This document shows, one piece after another, positions 10,601 to 23,132 of a DNA stretch of 64,000 bases. A program made the translations under genes and the position numbers. Each line of letters begins with the position of its first letter. Positions within the stretch are counted from its first letter, which is position 1. The DNA is from Cordilura impudica (Eukaryota; Arthropoda; Insecta; Diptera; Scathophagidae), in contig OY821517.1 in the NCBI GenBank assembly GCA_963682025.1, forward strand, positions 340,614,196 through 340,678,195. The letters are read 5' to 3'. The notes below the pieces were generated by a model. It did no database searches and was not told the origin of the DNA. It was given only the letters and a program-made list of their open reading frames with translations.

Positions 10601-11077
10601 TTGAGAGAGCTTTTTTTTTTTTGGTTATTATTTTGTTACTCCATCCGACCTATATGGCCACAATGAAGAAATATTTGGCCAGTTAAAAGAAACTATACAG
10701 CCATCTCCAATTAGCACGATTTAATGCATATAGCCACTCTACACAACCATTACCTTTGCAATGGAGGTTAGGGCGAGCTATTTAATTAGCAAAAACTAAA
10801 TTAAACGAGAAGTTATGTCATATAACCGGAAACGCATGCATATAGGTATATAACCAAAATGCATGCCGATCAGCAACCACGATGACCAAAAAGCAAACAC
10901 CGAAATATATCCGAAATAATAGAAAAGAAGAAAACCAACCCAAAGAATTTGCTGAAATAATTTGGTATTAAGTTTAACAAATTGTTTACTTTTTCATTTA
11001 CATTTATTATCAAGACTCAAACCGAGGTGGAGGGTATCAAAGATTCGGCACAGCCGAATTTAACACTCTTACTTGTT
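10601..11077 (+). mobile_element. DINE-1-like 3' end closing the composite insertion
   Basis: Slightly GC-richer DNA leads into GGTGGAGGGTAT, the stem-loop TTCGGCACAGCCGAA (11044-11058) and the terminus CTTACTTGTT. The same end structure closes the copy at 28753-29187. It directly abuts satellite sequence. Confidence 0.7.
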
Positions 11078-11662
11078 TTAAATCAAAAAGGTTACCCCCT
11101 TTACTAAATTTTGGCTCCTATAAAATTTTTGTTATAAATTGTTTATTCTTAAAAATAACAAAATCAGTTCATTTCAAAACCATTTAAGCAACATCTGCAC
11201 AACAAAAAAAAAATTATTTTTTTTTAAATCAGAAAAGGTTACCCCTTTACTAAATTTTGACTCCTATACAATTTTTTATAAATTGTTTAATTATTCTTAA
11301 AAATAACAAAATCAGTTCATTTCAAAACCATTTAAGCAACATCTGCACAACAAAAAAAAAATTATTTTGTTTTTAAATCAGAAAAGGTTACCTACCCCCT
11401 TTACTAAATTTTGACTCCTATAAAATTTTTTATAAATTGTTTAATTATTCTTAAAAATAACAAAATCAGTTCATTTCAAAACCATTTAAACAACATCTGC
11501 AAAAAAAAAATATTTTTTTTTAAATCAGAAAAGGTTACCTACCCCCTTTACTAAATTTTGACAACTATAAATTTTTTTAATAAATTGTTTAATTATTCTT
11601 AAAAATAACAAAATCAGTTCATTTCAAGACCAAGCAACATCTGCACAACAAAAAAAAATTTA

Positions 11663-11823
11663 TTTAAATGGTGCGTGGTAAAGAAGAAGAAAGCATATAT
11701 TTCAAAAATTCATAACTGCACTGTATTCTTAATCGGACCGGTTTCTGGCATTTCAGCCTTCATCAGCGATTTATTGAACATTGAAATATATGCTTTTTTC
11801 TTCTTTACCACCCACCATTTAAA
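11663..11823 (-). ncRNA. Foldback unit with hammerhead-ribozyme-like core (copy 2)
   Basis: Virtually identical to copy 1. The minus-strand core is CTGATGA at 11766-11760, GAAA at 11745-11742 and GTC at 11738-11736, with predicted cleavage between 11736 and 11735. Stem I AATCG/CGATT and the long arms are intact. The exact copying with its satellite surroundings shows amplification as part of the array rather than an independent insertion. Confidence 0.68.
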
Positions 11824-12552
11824 CAAAATTAAAAATGCATATTAATTACAGTAGTAATTGCAATATGTCTGAAAAATTACGATAAATCTAACAAACAAAA
11901 AAATTTATTTTTTTTAAATCAAAAAGGTTACCCCCTTTACTAAATTTTGACTCCTATAAAATTTTTGTTATAAATTGTTTATTCTTAAAAATAACAAAAT
12001 CAGTTTATTTCAAGACCATTTAAGCAACATATGCACAACAAAAAAATAAAATTATTTTTTTTTTAAATCAGAAAATCAGTTCATTTCAATACCATTTAAA
12101 CAATATCTGCACAAAAAAAATTTTTTTTTTTAAATTAGAAAAGGTTACCTACCCCCTTTACTAAATTTTGACAACTATAAATTTTTTTAATAAATTGTTT
12201 AATTATTCTTAAAAATAACAAAATCAGTTCATTTCAAGACCATTTAAACAACATCTGCACAAAAAAAAAATTATTTTGTTTTTAAATCAGAAAAGGTTAC
12301 CCCCTTTACTAAATTTTGACAACTATAAAATTTTTTATAAATTGTTTAATTATTCTTAAAAATAACAAAATCAGTTCATTTCAAAACCATTTAAGCAACA
12401 TCTGCACAACAAAAAAAAATATTTTTTTTTAAATTAGAAAAGGTTACTAAATTTTGACAACTATAAATTTTTTGAATAAATTGTTTAATTATTCTTAAAA
12501 ATAACAAAATCAGTTCATTTCAAGACCATTTAAGCAACATCTGCACAACAAA

Positions 12553-12660
12553 ACCGCACCATTTAAACAAAATTAAAATTGCATATTAATTACAGTAGTA
12601 ATTGCAATATGTCTGAAAAATGACGATAAATCTAACAAACAAAAAAATTTATTTTTTTTT
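12553..12660. repeat. Third satellite-linked spacer, lacking the hammerhead foldback
   Basis: The same 90-bp spacer as 2228-2317, but preceded only by CCGCACCATTTAAAC, i.e. the outermost 12-13 bp of one foldback arm. It is either the site before the foldback was acquired or a deletion of nearly all of it. Confidence 0.75.
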
Positions 12661-15600
12661 TAAATAAAAAGGTTACCCCCTTTACTAAATTTTGACAACT
12701 ATAAATTTTTATAATAAATTGTGTAATTATTCTTATAAATAACAAAATCAGTTCATTTCAAGACCATTTAAACAACATCTGCACAAAAAAAAAAAATTAT
12801 TTTTTAATTAGAAAAGGTAACCCCCTACTAAATTTTGACTCCTACACAATTTTTTATAAATTGTTTAATTATTCTTAAAAATAGCAACATCAGTTCATTT
12901 CAAGACCATTTAAACAACATCTGCACAAAAAAAAAAATATTTTTTTTTAAATCAGAAAAGGTTACCCCCTTTACTAAATTTTGACAACTATAAATTTTTT
13001 TTATAAATTGTTTAATTATTCTCAAAAATAACAAAATCTGTTCATTTCAAGACCATTTAAACAACATCTGCACAAAAAAATATTTTTTTTTAAATTAGAA
13101 AAGGTTACCCCCTTTACTAAATTTTGACAACTATAAATTTTTTTTATAAATTGTTTAATTATTCTTAAAAATAACAAAATCAGTTCATTTCAAGACCATT
13201 TAAACAACATCTGCACAAAAAAAAAAATTATTTTTTTTTAAATCAGAAAAGGTTACCCCCTTTACTAAATTTTGACAACTATAAATTTTTTTTATAAATT
13301 GTTTAATTATTCTCAAAAATAACAAAATCTGTTCATTTCAAGACCATTTAAACAACATCTGCACAAAAAAATATTTTTTTTTAAATTAGAAAAGGTTACC
13401 CCCTTTACTAAATTTTGACAACTATAAATTTTTTTAATAAATTGTTTAATTATTCTTAAAAATAACAAAATCAGTTCATTTCAATACCATTTAAACAACA
13501 TCTGCACAAAAAAAAAATATATTTTTTTTTAAATCAGAAAAGGTTACCCCCTTTACTAAATTTTGACAACTATAAAATTTTTTATAAATTGTTTAATTAT
13601 TCTTAAAAATAACAAAATCAGTTCATTTCAAAACCATTTAAGCAACATCTGCACAACAAAAAAAAATTATTTTTTTTTAAATCAGAAAAGGTTACCCCCT
13701 TTACTAAATTTTGACAACTATAAATTTTTTTTATAAATTGTTTAATTATTCTCAAAAATAACAAAATCTGTTCATTTCAAGACCATTTAAACAACATCTG
13801 CACAAAAAAATATTTTTTTTTAAATTAGAAAAGGTTACCCCCTTTACTAAATTTTGACAACTATAAATTTTTTTAATAAATTGTTTAATTATTCTTAAAA
13901 ATAACAAAATCAGTTCATTTCAATACCATTTAAACAACATCTGCACAAAAAAAAAATATATTTTTTTTTAAATCAGAAAAGGTTACCCCCTTTACTAAAT
14001 TTTGACAACTATAAATTTTTTTTATAAATTGTTTAATTATTCTTAAAAATAACAACAGCAGTTCATTTCAAGACCATTTAAACAACATCTGCACAAAAAA
14101 AAAAATATTTTTTTTTAAATCAGAAATTTACTAAATTTTGACAACTATAAATTTTTTTTATTAATTGTTTAATTATTCTTAAAAATAACAACATCAGTTC
14201 ATTTCAAGACCATTTAAACAACATCTGCACAAAAAAAAAAATGTTTTCTTAAATTAGAAAAGGTTACCCCCTTTACTAAATTTTGACATCAGTTCATTTC
14301 AAGACCATTTAAACAACATCTGCACAAAAAAAAAATGTTTTTTTAAATTAGAAAAGGTTACCCCCTTTACTAAATTTTGACAACTATAAATTTTTTTAAT
14401 AAATTGTTTAATTATTCTTAAAAATAACAAAATCAGTTCATTTCAAAACCATTTAAACAACATCTGCACAAAAAAAAAAATTTTTTTTAATTTGAAATTT
14501 ACTAAATTTTGACAACTATAAATTTTTTTTATTAATTGTTTAATTATTCTTAAAAATAACAACATCAGTTCATTTCAAGACCATTTAAACAACATCTGCA
14601 CAAAAAAAAATGTTTTTTTAAAATTAGAAAAGGTTACCCCCTTTACTAAATTTTGACATCAGTTCATTTCAAGACCATTTAAACAACATCTGCACAAAAA
14701 AAAAAATGTTTTTTTAAATTAGAAAAGGTTACCCCCTTTACTAAATTTTGACAACTATAAATTTTTTTTATAAATTGTTTAATTATTCTTAAAAATAACA
14801 ACAGCAGTTCATTTCAAGACCATTTAAACAACATCTGCACAAAAAAAAAAAATATTTTTTTTTAAATCAGAAATTTACTAAATTTTGACAACTATAAATT
14901 TTTTTTATTAATTGTTTAATTATTCTTAAAAATAACAACATCAGTTCATTTCAAGACCATTTAAACAACATCTGCACAAAAAAAAAAAATGTTTTCTTAA
15001 ATTAGAAAAGGTTACCCCCTTTACTAAATTTTGACATCAGTTCATTTCAAGACCATTTAAACAACATCTGCACAAAAAAAAAATGTTTTTTTAAATTAGA
15101 AAAGGTTACCCCCTTTACTAAATTTTGACAACTATAAATTTTTTTAATAAATTGTTTAATTATTCTTAAAAATAACAAAATCAGTTCATTTCAAAACCAT
15201 TTAAACAACATCTGCACAAAAAAAAAATTTTTTTTTAATTTGAAATTTACTAAATTTTGACAACTATAAATTTTTTTTATTAATTGTTTAATTATTCTTA
15301 AAAATAACAACATCAGTTCATTTCAAGACCATTTAAACAACATCTGCACAAAAAAAAAATGTTTTTTTAAAATTAGAAAAGGTTACCCCCTTTACTAAAT
15401 TTTGACATCAGTTCATTTCAAGACCATTTAAACAACATCTGCACAAAAAAAAAAAATTTTTTTTAAATTAGAAAAGGTTACCCCCTTTACTAAATTTTTA
15501 CAACTATAAATTTTTTTAATAAATTGTTTAATTATTCTTAAAAATAACAAAATCAGTTCATTTCAAAACCATTTAAACAACATCTGCACAAAAAAAAATG

Positions 15601-15840
15601 TTTTTTTAAATTAGAAAAGGTTACCCCCTTTACTAAATTTTGACAACTATAAATTTTTTTTATAAATTGTTTAATTATTCTTAAAAATAACAAAATCAGT
15701 TACCCCCTATACTAAATTTTGACTCCTATAAAATTTTTTATAAATTGTTTAATTATTCTTAAAAATAACAACATCAGTTCATTTCAAGACCATTTAAACA
15801 ACATCTGCACAACCAAAAAAATATAGATTAGAAAAGGTTA

Positions 15841-17512
15841 CCCCTTTACTAAATTTTGACTACTATAAAATTTACAAATATTTTTAAATAAATTCTTTAA
15901 TTTTTTTTTAAATTTACTTTTTATTCGTATTCCGTCGAAAGAGTAGAATCCCGATTTTACTATATAAAATTTTACAAAATTTTTTTTAGTATGTTTTTTT
16001 AACTTTGTTTTTTTAGTTCTTCTAGTTATTCTCAGTACAAAATGTAAAATATAAAAACTAGAAAACAATTTCCCGAGTACCCCCAAAACAAACAATATTT
16101 TTTTTCTTTTGAGTTTGTTTAAGAACGTACATTTGGAAAATCCCCTATTTAAAAAATAAATAACTAAGCATTTTTAAAGTTATAATCTGTAATCAATGGC
16201 CAAAATTACTGGCTAGGAACAATAGGAAAAATAAAAATTCGATAATTAATGATTTTGTGTATTTTTTTTTTATTGATTTGTGATTAAACAACTAACAATT
16301 TCGAAAAGATAAAAATATAGTAATAATAATAATTCAAGTATACCTTTTTACAGAAATATAAATTGTTAAATCTTAAAAATGATTATGATAATAAAGAATA
16401 ACATACAAATTTTAAAAATAAAAATAATAATATATAATTATTTTTTTTTGTTTCGTATAAAATATTAGTTTTTTTCTTTAGTTTCAATCAATATATCAAA
16501 GTAAATTATATAGAAATGTAGAATATTACAAAAAAAAAACCATGAAAATTTTAGAACAAAATTACAATAAACTTTTTTTTTGTCATTATTTATAAATATT
16601 TTTTTTTTAATAATTAAATAAAATAATTTAATAAAGAGAAGGCCAACAAGTTAAAGAAATTGAAACAATTTTTAAAAAAATTTAATTTGTTTAAAAAATT
16701 TACATTTAAGCCAATGGGAAGAGATTAAAGGTTTTCTTTTATATTTTTTAAAATTAACTTATTCATAAATATAAAGAAAAATTAGTTTAAATTAAATAAA
16801 AATATGATACAATTTTTTTTTGATAAACATATTTGATAAGTTTGTTAAAATATATAAATTTAAAAAATTTATGTTTTTTGCATAATTTATTTTATGTATT
16901 TCAATCAATAACAGTTACCATTTATTTTTTTTTATCATTAAACTTCATAAACTCTTTTTTTTTTTTGTTTTTGCAATTGTAACACTCCATATAGATTTCA
17001 AGCAATTAAGTTTTATATGTAAAATTATTTTTTAAATATTGCAAAAATCTTTTTTAAATATATAATAAGATTTTTATATTAAAGTCATTTAAATTAGAAA
17101 AATATATAGAAGAGAGAGAGAGAGAGACAGAGGAAGAGCCATATTTTTGTGTTTGTAAAAAAGACACCAATAAGTTATAAATCGAAAACATTTTTAAAAA
17201 ATGTTTAATAATTTTTTTTTGTTTCTTTTGATGAACAAACATTTATGGATTTTATAAAAAATTTCCAAAAAGAAAAAAATATTTTTCATATCTTAATAAA
17301 TTTTGTCTACATTATTACATTAACTTGGTTAACAAATATGTAAGTTTATATGTCTGTCTGTTTAAATGATATATGTATGTATGTTTGTAATATTTTTCAT
17401 GTTTTATGTGTGTATGTATACGATATTCTTTAAAGCCTTAATTTATAAACAATAACAACATTTATATATTCAATATATATTTTTTTTTACTTAATTCTTG
17501 TGTAAATTATTT
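15841..17512 (-). other. AT-rich 3' flank and probable 3' UTR of smash
   Basis: No coding feature. It lies directly downstream of the smash stop codon on the minus strand. Several AATAAA-type hexamers (for example near 16919-16924) could serve as polyadenylation signals, but which one is used cannot be told from sequence. A short (AG)n tract lies at about 17106-17128. Confidence 0.45.
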
Positions 17513-17700
17513 TCAAACACAACTAAATTTAATGCCATCATCACTTGAATAACAATTTTGACAGTGTAACTTATGATTACGCACCCGAACATCGGTACCG
17601 TTGAGTCCATCGCCCAGCTGGACATGACAGACACAGCATTTGAAACAGTTGATGTGATAGAACAATAATAATGATTCAATAATCATAGCAGCTCCACGTC
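17513..17700 (-). CDS. smash: smash/LMO7-family LIM protein, last coding exon (C-terminal LIM)
   Basis: Encodes the rest of the C-terminal LIM zinc-binding domain: the GAAMIIES signature typical of LMO7/LIMCH1, then ligands H-x2-C-x2-C-x2-C, 21 residues, and C-x2-C. The acceptor is TTTCATTTAG just before 17700. Its first two bases complete a Gly codon begun in the previous exon, giving [12 protein letters not shown]. Translation stops at TGA (17513-17515) after KFSCV. The final S-C-V fits a class I PDZ ligand. Drosophila Smash is a junction-associated, actomyosin-regulating LMO7 homologue that binds the PDZ protein Bazooka/Par-3; the same role here is inferred from homology. There are no stops or frameshifts. 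Confidence 0.88.
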
Positions 17701-18049
17701 CTAAATGAAATTTATAAAAAATAACAAAACAAAACAAAAAAATTAAATAAAAAAAATTATAAAAAAAATTATAAAAACTAAAAAATATAAAACATTAAAT
17801 GAAAAATTTTGGTAAGGTTGTGTTTTATTTCTTTACTAAATTCACATTTTATTATCAAAATTATTGTTTAAACCAAGAAATTTGCACATTAAAACTATTT
17901 GACTGGTCTTGGCATAAAACCTGGGCCGATCGGGCAAATAATTTTATTTTCTTTGAATTCTTATACAAAACTTCATTAAAATGTACCTTAAAAAATAGCA
18001 CCTTTTTAAAAAAGTACTTTTATGAAAAAAATATGCCTTTGTAAAAACT

Positions 18050-21000
18050 ACTGCAAAAATACTGCCTTAAAAAATGAATTTTTTAAAAATGGACTTTTTA
18101 AAAAGTATCGTTTAAAAAAAGAACCTTTAAAGAAAGAAGATTTTAAAAAAGAAACTTCTGAAAAAGTAGCTTTATTATTTTAAAAAAGTATTTTTAAGAA
18201 AGGACCTTTTAAAAAGGATCTTTTAAAACAGGAACTTTTTAAAAAAGGACCTTTAAAAAGTACCTTAAAAAAAAGTACCTTTAAAAAAGTACCTTTAAAA
18301 AAGTACCTTTAAAAAAGTACCTTTAAAAAAGTACCTTTAAAGTAAGTACCTTTAAAAAAGGTACCTTTTAAAAAGGTAAAAAAAAGGTATATTAAAAAGG
18401 ACTATTAAAAAGTACAGTTAAAAAGTAACTTAAACAAAAAAAAAACCTTTAAAAATAAGTACTTTTGAAATGAGGTATATTAAAAAACGGTCATTAACAA
18501 GTACATTTAAAAAAGTACTTTAAAAAAGATCCTTTTAAAAGAGTAACTTTTAAAAAATTACCTTTAAAAACAAGTACTTTTAAAAAAAAGTAAATTTTAA
18601 ACAAGTATGTACCTTTTAAAATAAGTACCATTTAAAGCAGTACTTAAAAAAAGTATAATTTAAAAAGGGCATCTTAAAAAAGGACCTTTTAAAAAATTAC
18701 ATTTTTAAAAAGTACATTTAAAAAAGTGTACCTTTACTTTTTTATAAAAGGTACTTTTTTATAAAAGATACTTTTTTATAAAAGGTTCTTTTTTGTAAGG
18801 GGTACTTTTTTATTAAAGGTACTTTTTTATAAGAGGTACTTTTTTATAAAAGGTACTTTTTTTATAAAAGGTGTTTTTTTTATAACAACTACTTTTTTAT
18901 AAAAGGTACTTTTTTATAACAATTACTTTTTTATAAAAGGTGTTTTTTTATAACAATTACTTTTTTATAAAAGATAATTTTTTATAAAAGGTACTTTCTT
19001 ATAAAAAACGTGCTTTTTTATAAAAGATTTTATAAAAATTATTTTTAATAGAAGGTTTTTTTATAATGAATGTACTTTTTATAAAAAGTACTTTTTTATT
19101 AAAGGTACTCTTTATAAACGGTACTTTTTTTATAAAACGTACTTTTTTTATAAAAGGTACTTTTTTATAAAGGGTACTTTTTTATAAAATGTACTTTTTT
19201 ATAAAAATTACATTTTTATAAAAATTACTTTTTTATAAAAGATAATCTTTTATAAATGGTACTTTTTATAAAAAGTACTTTTATACAAAAGGTACTTTTT
19301 TTTAAGATATAATTTTTATGAAAGTTACTTTTTTATAAAAAATACTTATTTTTAAGAAGGTACTTTATTTTAAAAAATACAATTTTTATAAAAGGTACTT
19401 TTTAATAATTTTTAATAATACTTTCTTATAAAAAAGGTGCTTTTTTATAAAAGATTTTATAAAAATTATTTTTAATAGAAGGTTTTTTTTATAATGAATG
19501 TACTTTTTACAAAAAGTACTTTTTTATTAAAGGTACGCTTTAAAAAAGGTACTTTTTTATAAAACGTACTTTTTTTATAAAAGGTACTTTTTTATAAAAG
19601 GTACTTTCTTATAAAATGTACTTTTTTATAAAAATTACATTTTTATAAAAATTACTTTTTTATAAAAGATAATTTTTTATAAATGGTACTTTTATAAAAA
19701 GTACTTTTATTCAAAAGGTACTTTTTTTTAAGAGATAATTTTTATAAAAGTTACTTTTTTATAAAAAGTACTTTTTTTACAGAAGGTACTTTATTTTAAA
19801 AAGTACTATTTTTATAAAAGGTACTTTATAATAAAAAGGTACTTTTTTATAAAAGATAATTTTTTATAAAATGTACTTTTTTATAAAAGATATTTTTTGT
19901 ACAAGGTATTTTTTCTATAAAAGAAGGTATTTTTTGTATAGAATGTACATTTTTATAACGAGTAATTTTTTGTAAAAAGTAAATTTTTATTAAAGGTAAT
20001 TTTTTATAAAAGTTACTTTTATAACAATTACTTTATTATAAAAGATAATTTTTTATAAAAGGTACTTTTTTAAAAAATGAACTTTCTAGGAAAAGTACTT
20101 TTTTATAATAGATAATTTTTTATACAAGGTATATTTTTATAAAATTTTTATAAAAATTATTTTTAATAGAAGGTATTTTTTATACAGAATGTACTACTAA
20201 AAATTACTTTTCTATAAAAGATAATTTTTTATAAAAGGTACTTTTTATAAAAAGCACTTCTATACAAAAGGTACTTTATTATAAGAGATAATTTTTATAA
20301 AAGGCACTTTTTTAAAAAGTACTTTTTTACAGAAGGTACTTTATTCCAAAACGTACTATTTTTGTAAAAGGTACCTTTTAATAAAAGGTACTTTTTTATA
20401 AAAGATAATTTTTGAACAAGGTACTTTTTTATGTTTTTTTTTTATAAAAATTACTTTTTGAATAGAAAGATTTTTTATATAAAATGTAAATTTTTATAAA
20501 AAGTACTTTTTACAAAAAAGTACTTTTTTATTAAAGGTACTTTTTTATAAAAGGTACTTTTTTGTAACAAATACTTTTTTATAAAAGATAATGTTTTATA
20601 AAAGGTACTTTTTTTTATAAAATGTACTTTTCTATCAAAGGTACTTTTTTTATAAAAAATAATTTTTTATACAAGGTACCTCTTTATAAAAGTTTTTATA
20701 AAAACTATTTTTTAATAAAAGGCATTTTTTATATAGAATGTACTTTTTATAAAATGTACTTTTTTATAAAAGGTACTTATTTTATAACAGGTACTTTTTT
20801 ATAAAAGTTACTTTTTTATAAAAATTAGTTTTTTATAAAAGATAATTTTTTAATAAGGTACTTTTTTATAAAAAGTACTTCTATACAAAAGGTACTTTAT
20901 TATAAGAGATAATTTTTATAAAAGGCACTTTTTTTAAAAAGTACTTTTTTACAGAAGGTACTTTATTCTAAAACGTACTATTTTTGTTAAAGTTACGTTT

Positions 21001-21585
21001 TAATAAAAGGTACTTTTTTATAAAAGATAATTTTTGAACAAGGTACTTTTCTATAAGTTTTTTTTTTATAAAAAATACTTTTTGAATAGAAAGATTTTTT
21101 ATATAGAATGTACATTTTTATAAAAAGTACTTTTTACAAAAAAGTACTTTTTTATTAAAGGTACTTTTTTATAAAGGGTACTTTTTTATAATAATTACTT
21201 TTTTATAAAAGATAATGTTTTATAAAAGGTACTTTTTTTATAAAATGTACTTTTCTATCAAAGGTACTTTTTTTTATAAAAAATAATTTTTTATACAAGG
21301 TACCTCTTTATAAAAGTTTTTATAAAAACTATTTTTTAATAGGAGGCATTTTTTATATAGAATGTACTTTTTTATAAAAGGTACTTATTTTATAAAAGGT
21401 ACTTTTTTTATAAAAGTTACTTTTTTATAAAAATTAGTTTTTTATAAAAGATAATTTTTTAATAAGGTACTTTTTTATTAAAAGTACTTTTATACAAAAG
21501 GTACTTTATTATAAAAAGTACTATTTTTATAAAATGCACTTTTTTTATAAAAAGTACTTATTTTATAAAAGGTACTATTTACGTC
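18050..21585. repeat. Minisatellite of GGTAC / TTTTTTATAAAA units, 3.5 kb
   Basis: Degenerate short tandem repeat, unit about 14-17 bp. From about 18050 to 18730 the units read CCTTTAAAAAAGTA. From about 18735 onward they read GGTACTTTTTTATAAAA, roughly the reverse complement, so the array switches polarity near 18735. Longer repeats sit on top. A block around 19010-19090 recurs at about 19430-19510 (about 425 bp offset). A block at about 20255-20400 recurs at about 20875-21010 (about 620 bp), and partly again at about 21477. Units are near-palindromic. No protein is encoded; short frames are by-products. Confidence 0.93.
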
Positions 21586-21868
21586 TTTTTTTTAATTTTT
21601 GATTTGTATATGTTTGTAAATAAAAATTTTGTCATTATTTAAACTTATTTAATCGTTAACTATGAAACCGTTTACGTAAAATCTTTAGTTGCTTTGACAC
21701 TAGGTAAGCCGCTCACAGAATATGCTCTAATAACAAAAAGGCCAGTTCCATTTCGTTTTGAATTAGACAAGTATAGCATTATAAAATAAAGTTAATAAGA
21801 TTATGATGATTTTCATTGCGAAATTTTTCTGTCATTAAACAAAGGTTTATGTTAAAGAATAAGTCTTA

Positions 21869-22285
21869 GAGGCCATTTACACGGCGCGTTTCCAACTTGC
21901 ATGAAAAGGCTTCGTGTTTATAGGCAAATGGGGCAGAGAGGAAAGTGGGGTAGAAAAAAAGTTTCGTTTTCTAATTTTTGAAGATTTTTTGACATTTCTT
22001 TCTACCCTCTTTCTTATTCTTGACAAGTTGTTTTATTCTTATTCTAATCTCAACAAAGTGACAAGTGATTTTATAAAAAAAAAACGTTTAAAGTGATTTT
22101 ATTAAGTTTTTACGTTGTTTATGTGAATGAACAAATGAAAAAGATTGACAAAATAAACGTCAAAATCAAGAGTATTTGCACCCAAACACGCTCCATGTAA
22201 ATGCACGGGGATTTACGTACTCGTATCATCTTCAAAAGAGAATTGAAGAAAAAGCCTGCGTGGAAGCCCTTGTGTAAATTCCCTC
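21869..22285. mobile_element. Harbinger-like MITE, 417 bp, TSD TTA
   Basis: The left end GAGGCCATTTACAC and right end GTGTAAATTCCCTC are inverted, flanked by TTA at 21866-21868 and 22286-22288. Length and tip sequence resemble the element nested at 26141-26560, so they are probably one family. A short frame inside (21914-22096) resembles nothing known. Confidence 0.72.
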
Positions 22286-22288
22286 TTA

Positions 22289-23132
22289 AACTTTCCTTTA
22301 AAGTTCCTGAAATTTTGTAAAAAAGAAGTTCGAAAAATATACTCGTCTATTAAAGAACATAGGTCAGCACATCCAGTGCTTAGAAGGTGGGTGAATTTAA
22401 AATATGTATTTTGTTAATTTTTATATTGCAAATTTCTTGGTTTTGGAACAGATTTTTTGTTTTAAATTTTCATTTATAGAAATAAAATATTGTTAAAATA
22501 AAAAGAAACAAAAAATAGTATTTCATTTTATCGATCTAAATGGTTAAAAACATAAAATAAAATGATTTAAACTACACCCAAACAATATATTTCAATTCTC
22601 GATGAGTATGACGACATTTATCTTGTGTGCAACCCAAATCTGTAGAACACAACAATTATTAAAAAAAAGAATAAACACAAAAATTTATTAAAAAAAAAAA
22701 ATAATAATCCAAAATTATGAAAGGCATGTAAGGAGAAAATATAGAATTTAAATTAATTTTTTAATTAATTCAGCAACTTATAAAGAAATATGATGAAAAT
22801 GAATAATACAATTACGATTTGAAGAGTAATTTTGAAAAGTAAATCGTATTTGGTGCGAAAAAAATAATATTAAAGCTGATTGCGCAGTGGTTACAGCTAT
22901 GCTAAAGTTAAAAAAAAAACAAATAATATAGATCTTAATTATCTGGCAAAATATTCTATTCTTTTAGAATAATACATTATCTCATAAAAATCAAAAGTGT
23001 TCAATTGCATGACTAAATTATTTCAAATTGTATAAAGTTCAATATATATATCAGTGTGCTAGGAGCTTCTTTTATTTCCCCCAAAAATATTTTTAAAAAA
23101 AATCCATATGTTAAGGCGTTTTTCAAAAATAA
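22289..23132. other. Intronic AT-rich DNA without recognisable feature
   Basis: Only A-runs and AT-rich unique sequence. No coding exon or transposon end was identified. Confidence 0.5.

Larger units (their letters stand above)
2318..11077 (+). mobile_element. 8.76-kb composite insertion bounded by DINE-1-like ends
   Basis: The left border is a DINE-1-like 5' end (ATACCCTCCAC at 2318) directly after AAATTTATTTTTT. The right border is a DINE-1-like 3' end (TTCGGCACAGCCGAA stem, then CTTACTTGTT) directly before TTAAATCAAAAAGG. The uninterrupted sequence AAATTTA-T8-AAATC is present at about 11900-11920, downstream of the second foldback. The insertion can therefore be delimited, between two Ts and with no clear target duplication. 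Inside are two related 5' segments (2318 and 6888), a 3.2-kb long-TIR element and at least three MITE-like elements. This suggests a DINE-1-like element that grew by repeated nested insertion, though joining of two elements by deletion is possible. Confidence 0.7.
11078..15840. repeat. Satellite array II, monomer about 145 bp
   Basis: Same satellite as 1-2066, roughly 30 units. It includes truncated units in which TTTTGACA is fused directly to TCAGTTCATTTC, recurring at about 14284, 14655, 15032 and 15406 (period about 371-377 bp). A marker variant AACAACAGCAG occurs at about 14051 and 14796 (offset 745). A variant CTCAAAAATAACAAAATCTG occurs three times between 13020 and 13770. These are higher-order repeats from local unequal exchange. 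The segment of about 11330-11906 is the counterpart of about 1600-2317, hammerhead foldback included. The array decays at about 15840, 1.7 kb from the last smash exon. Confidence 0.95.
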
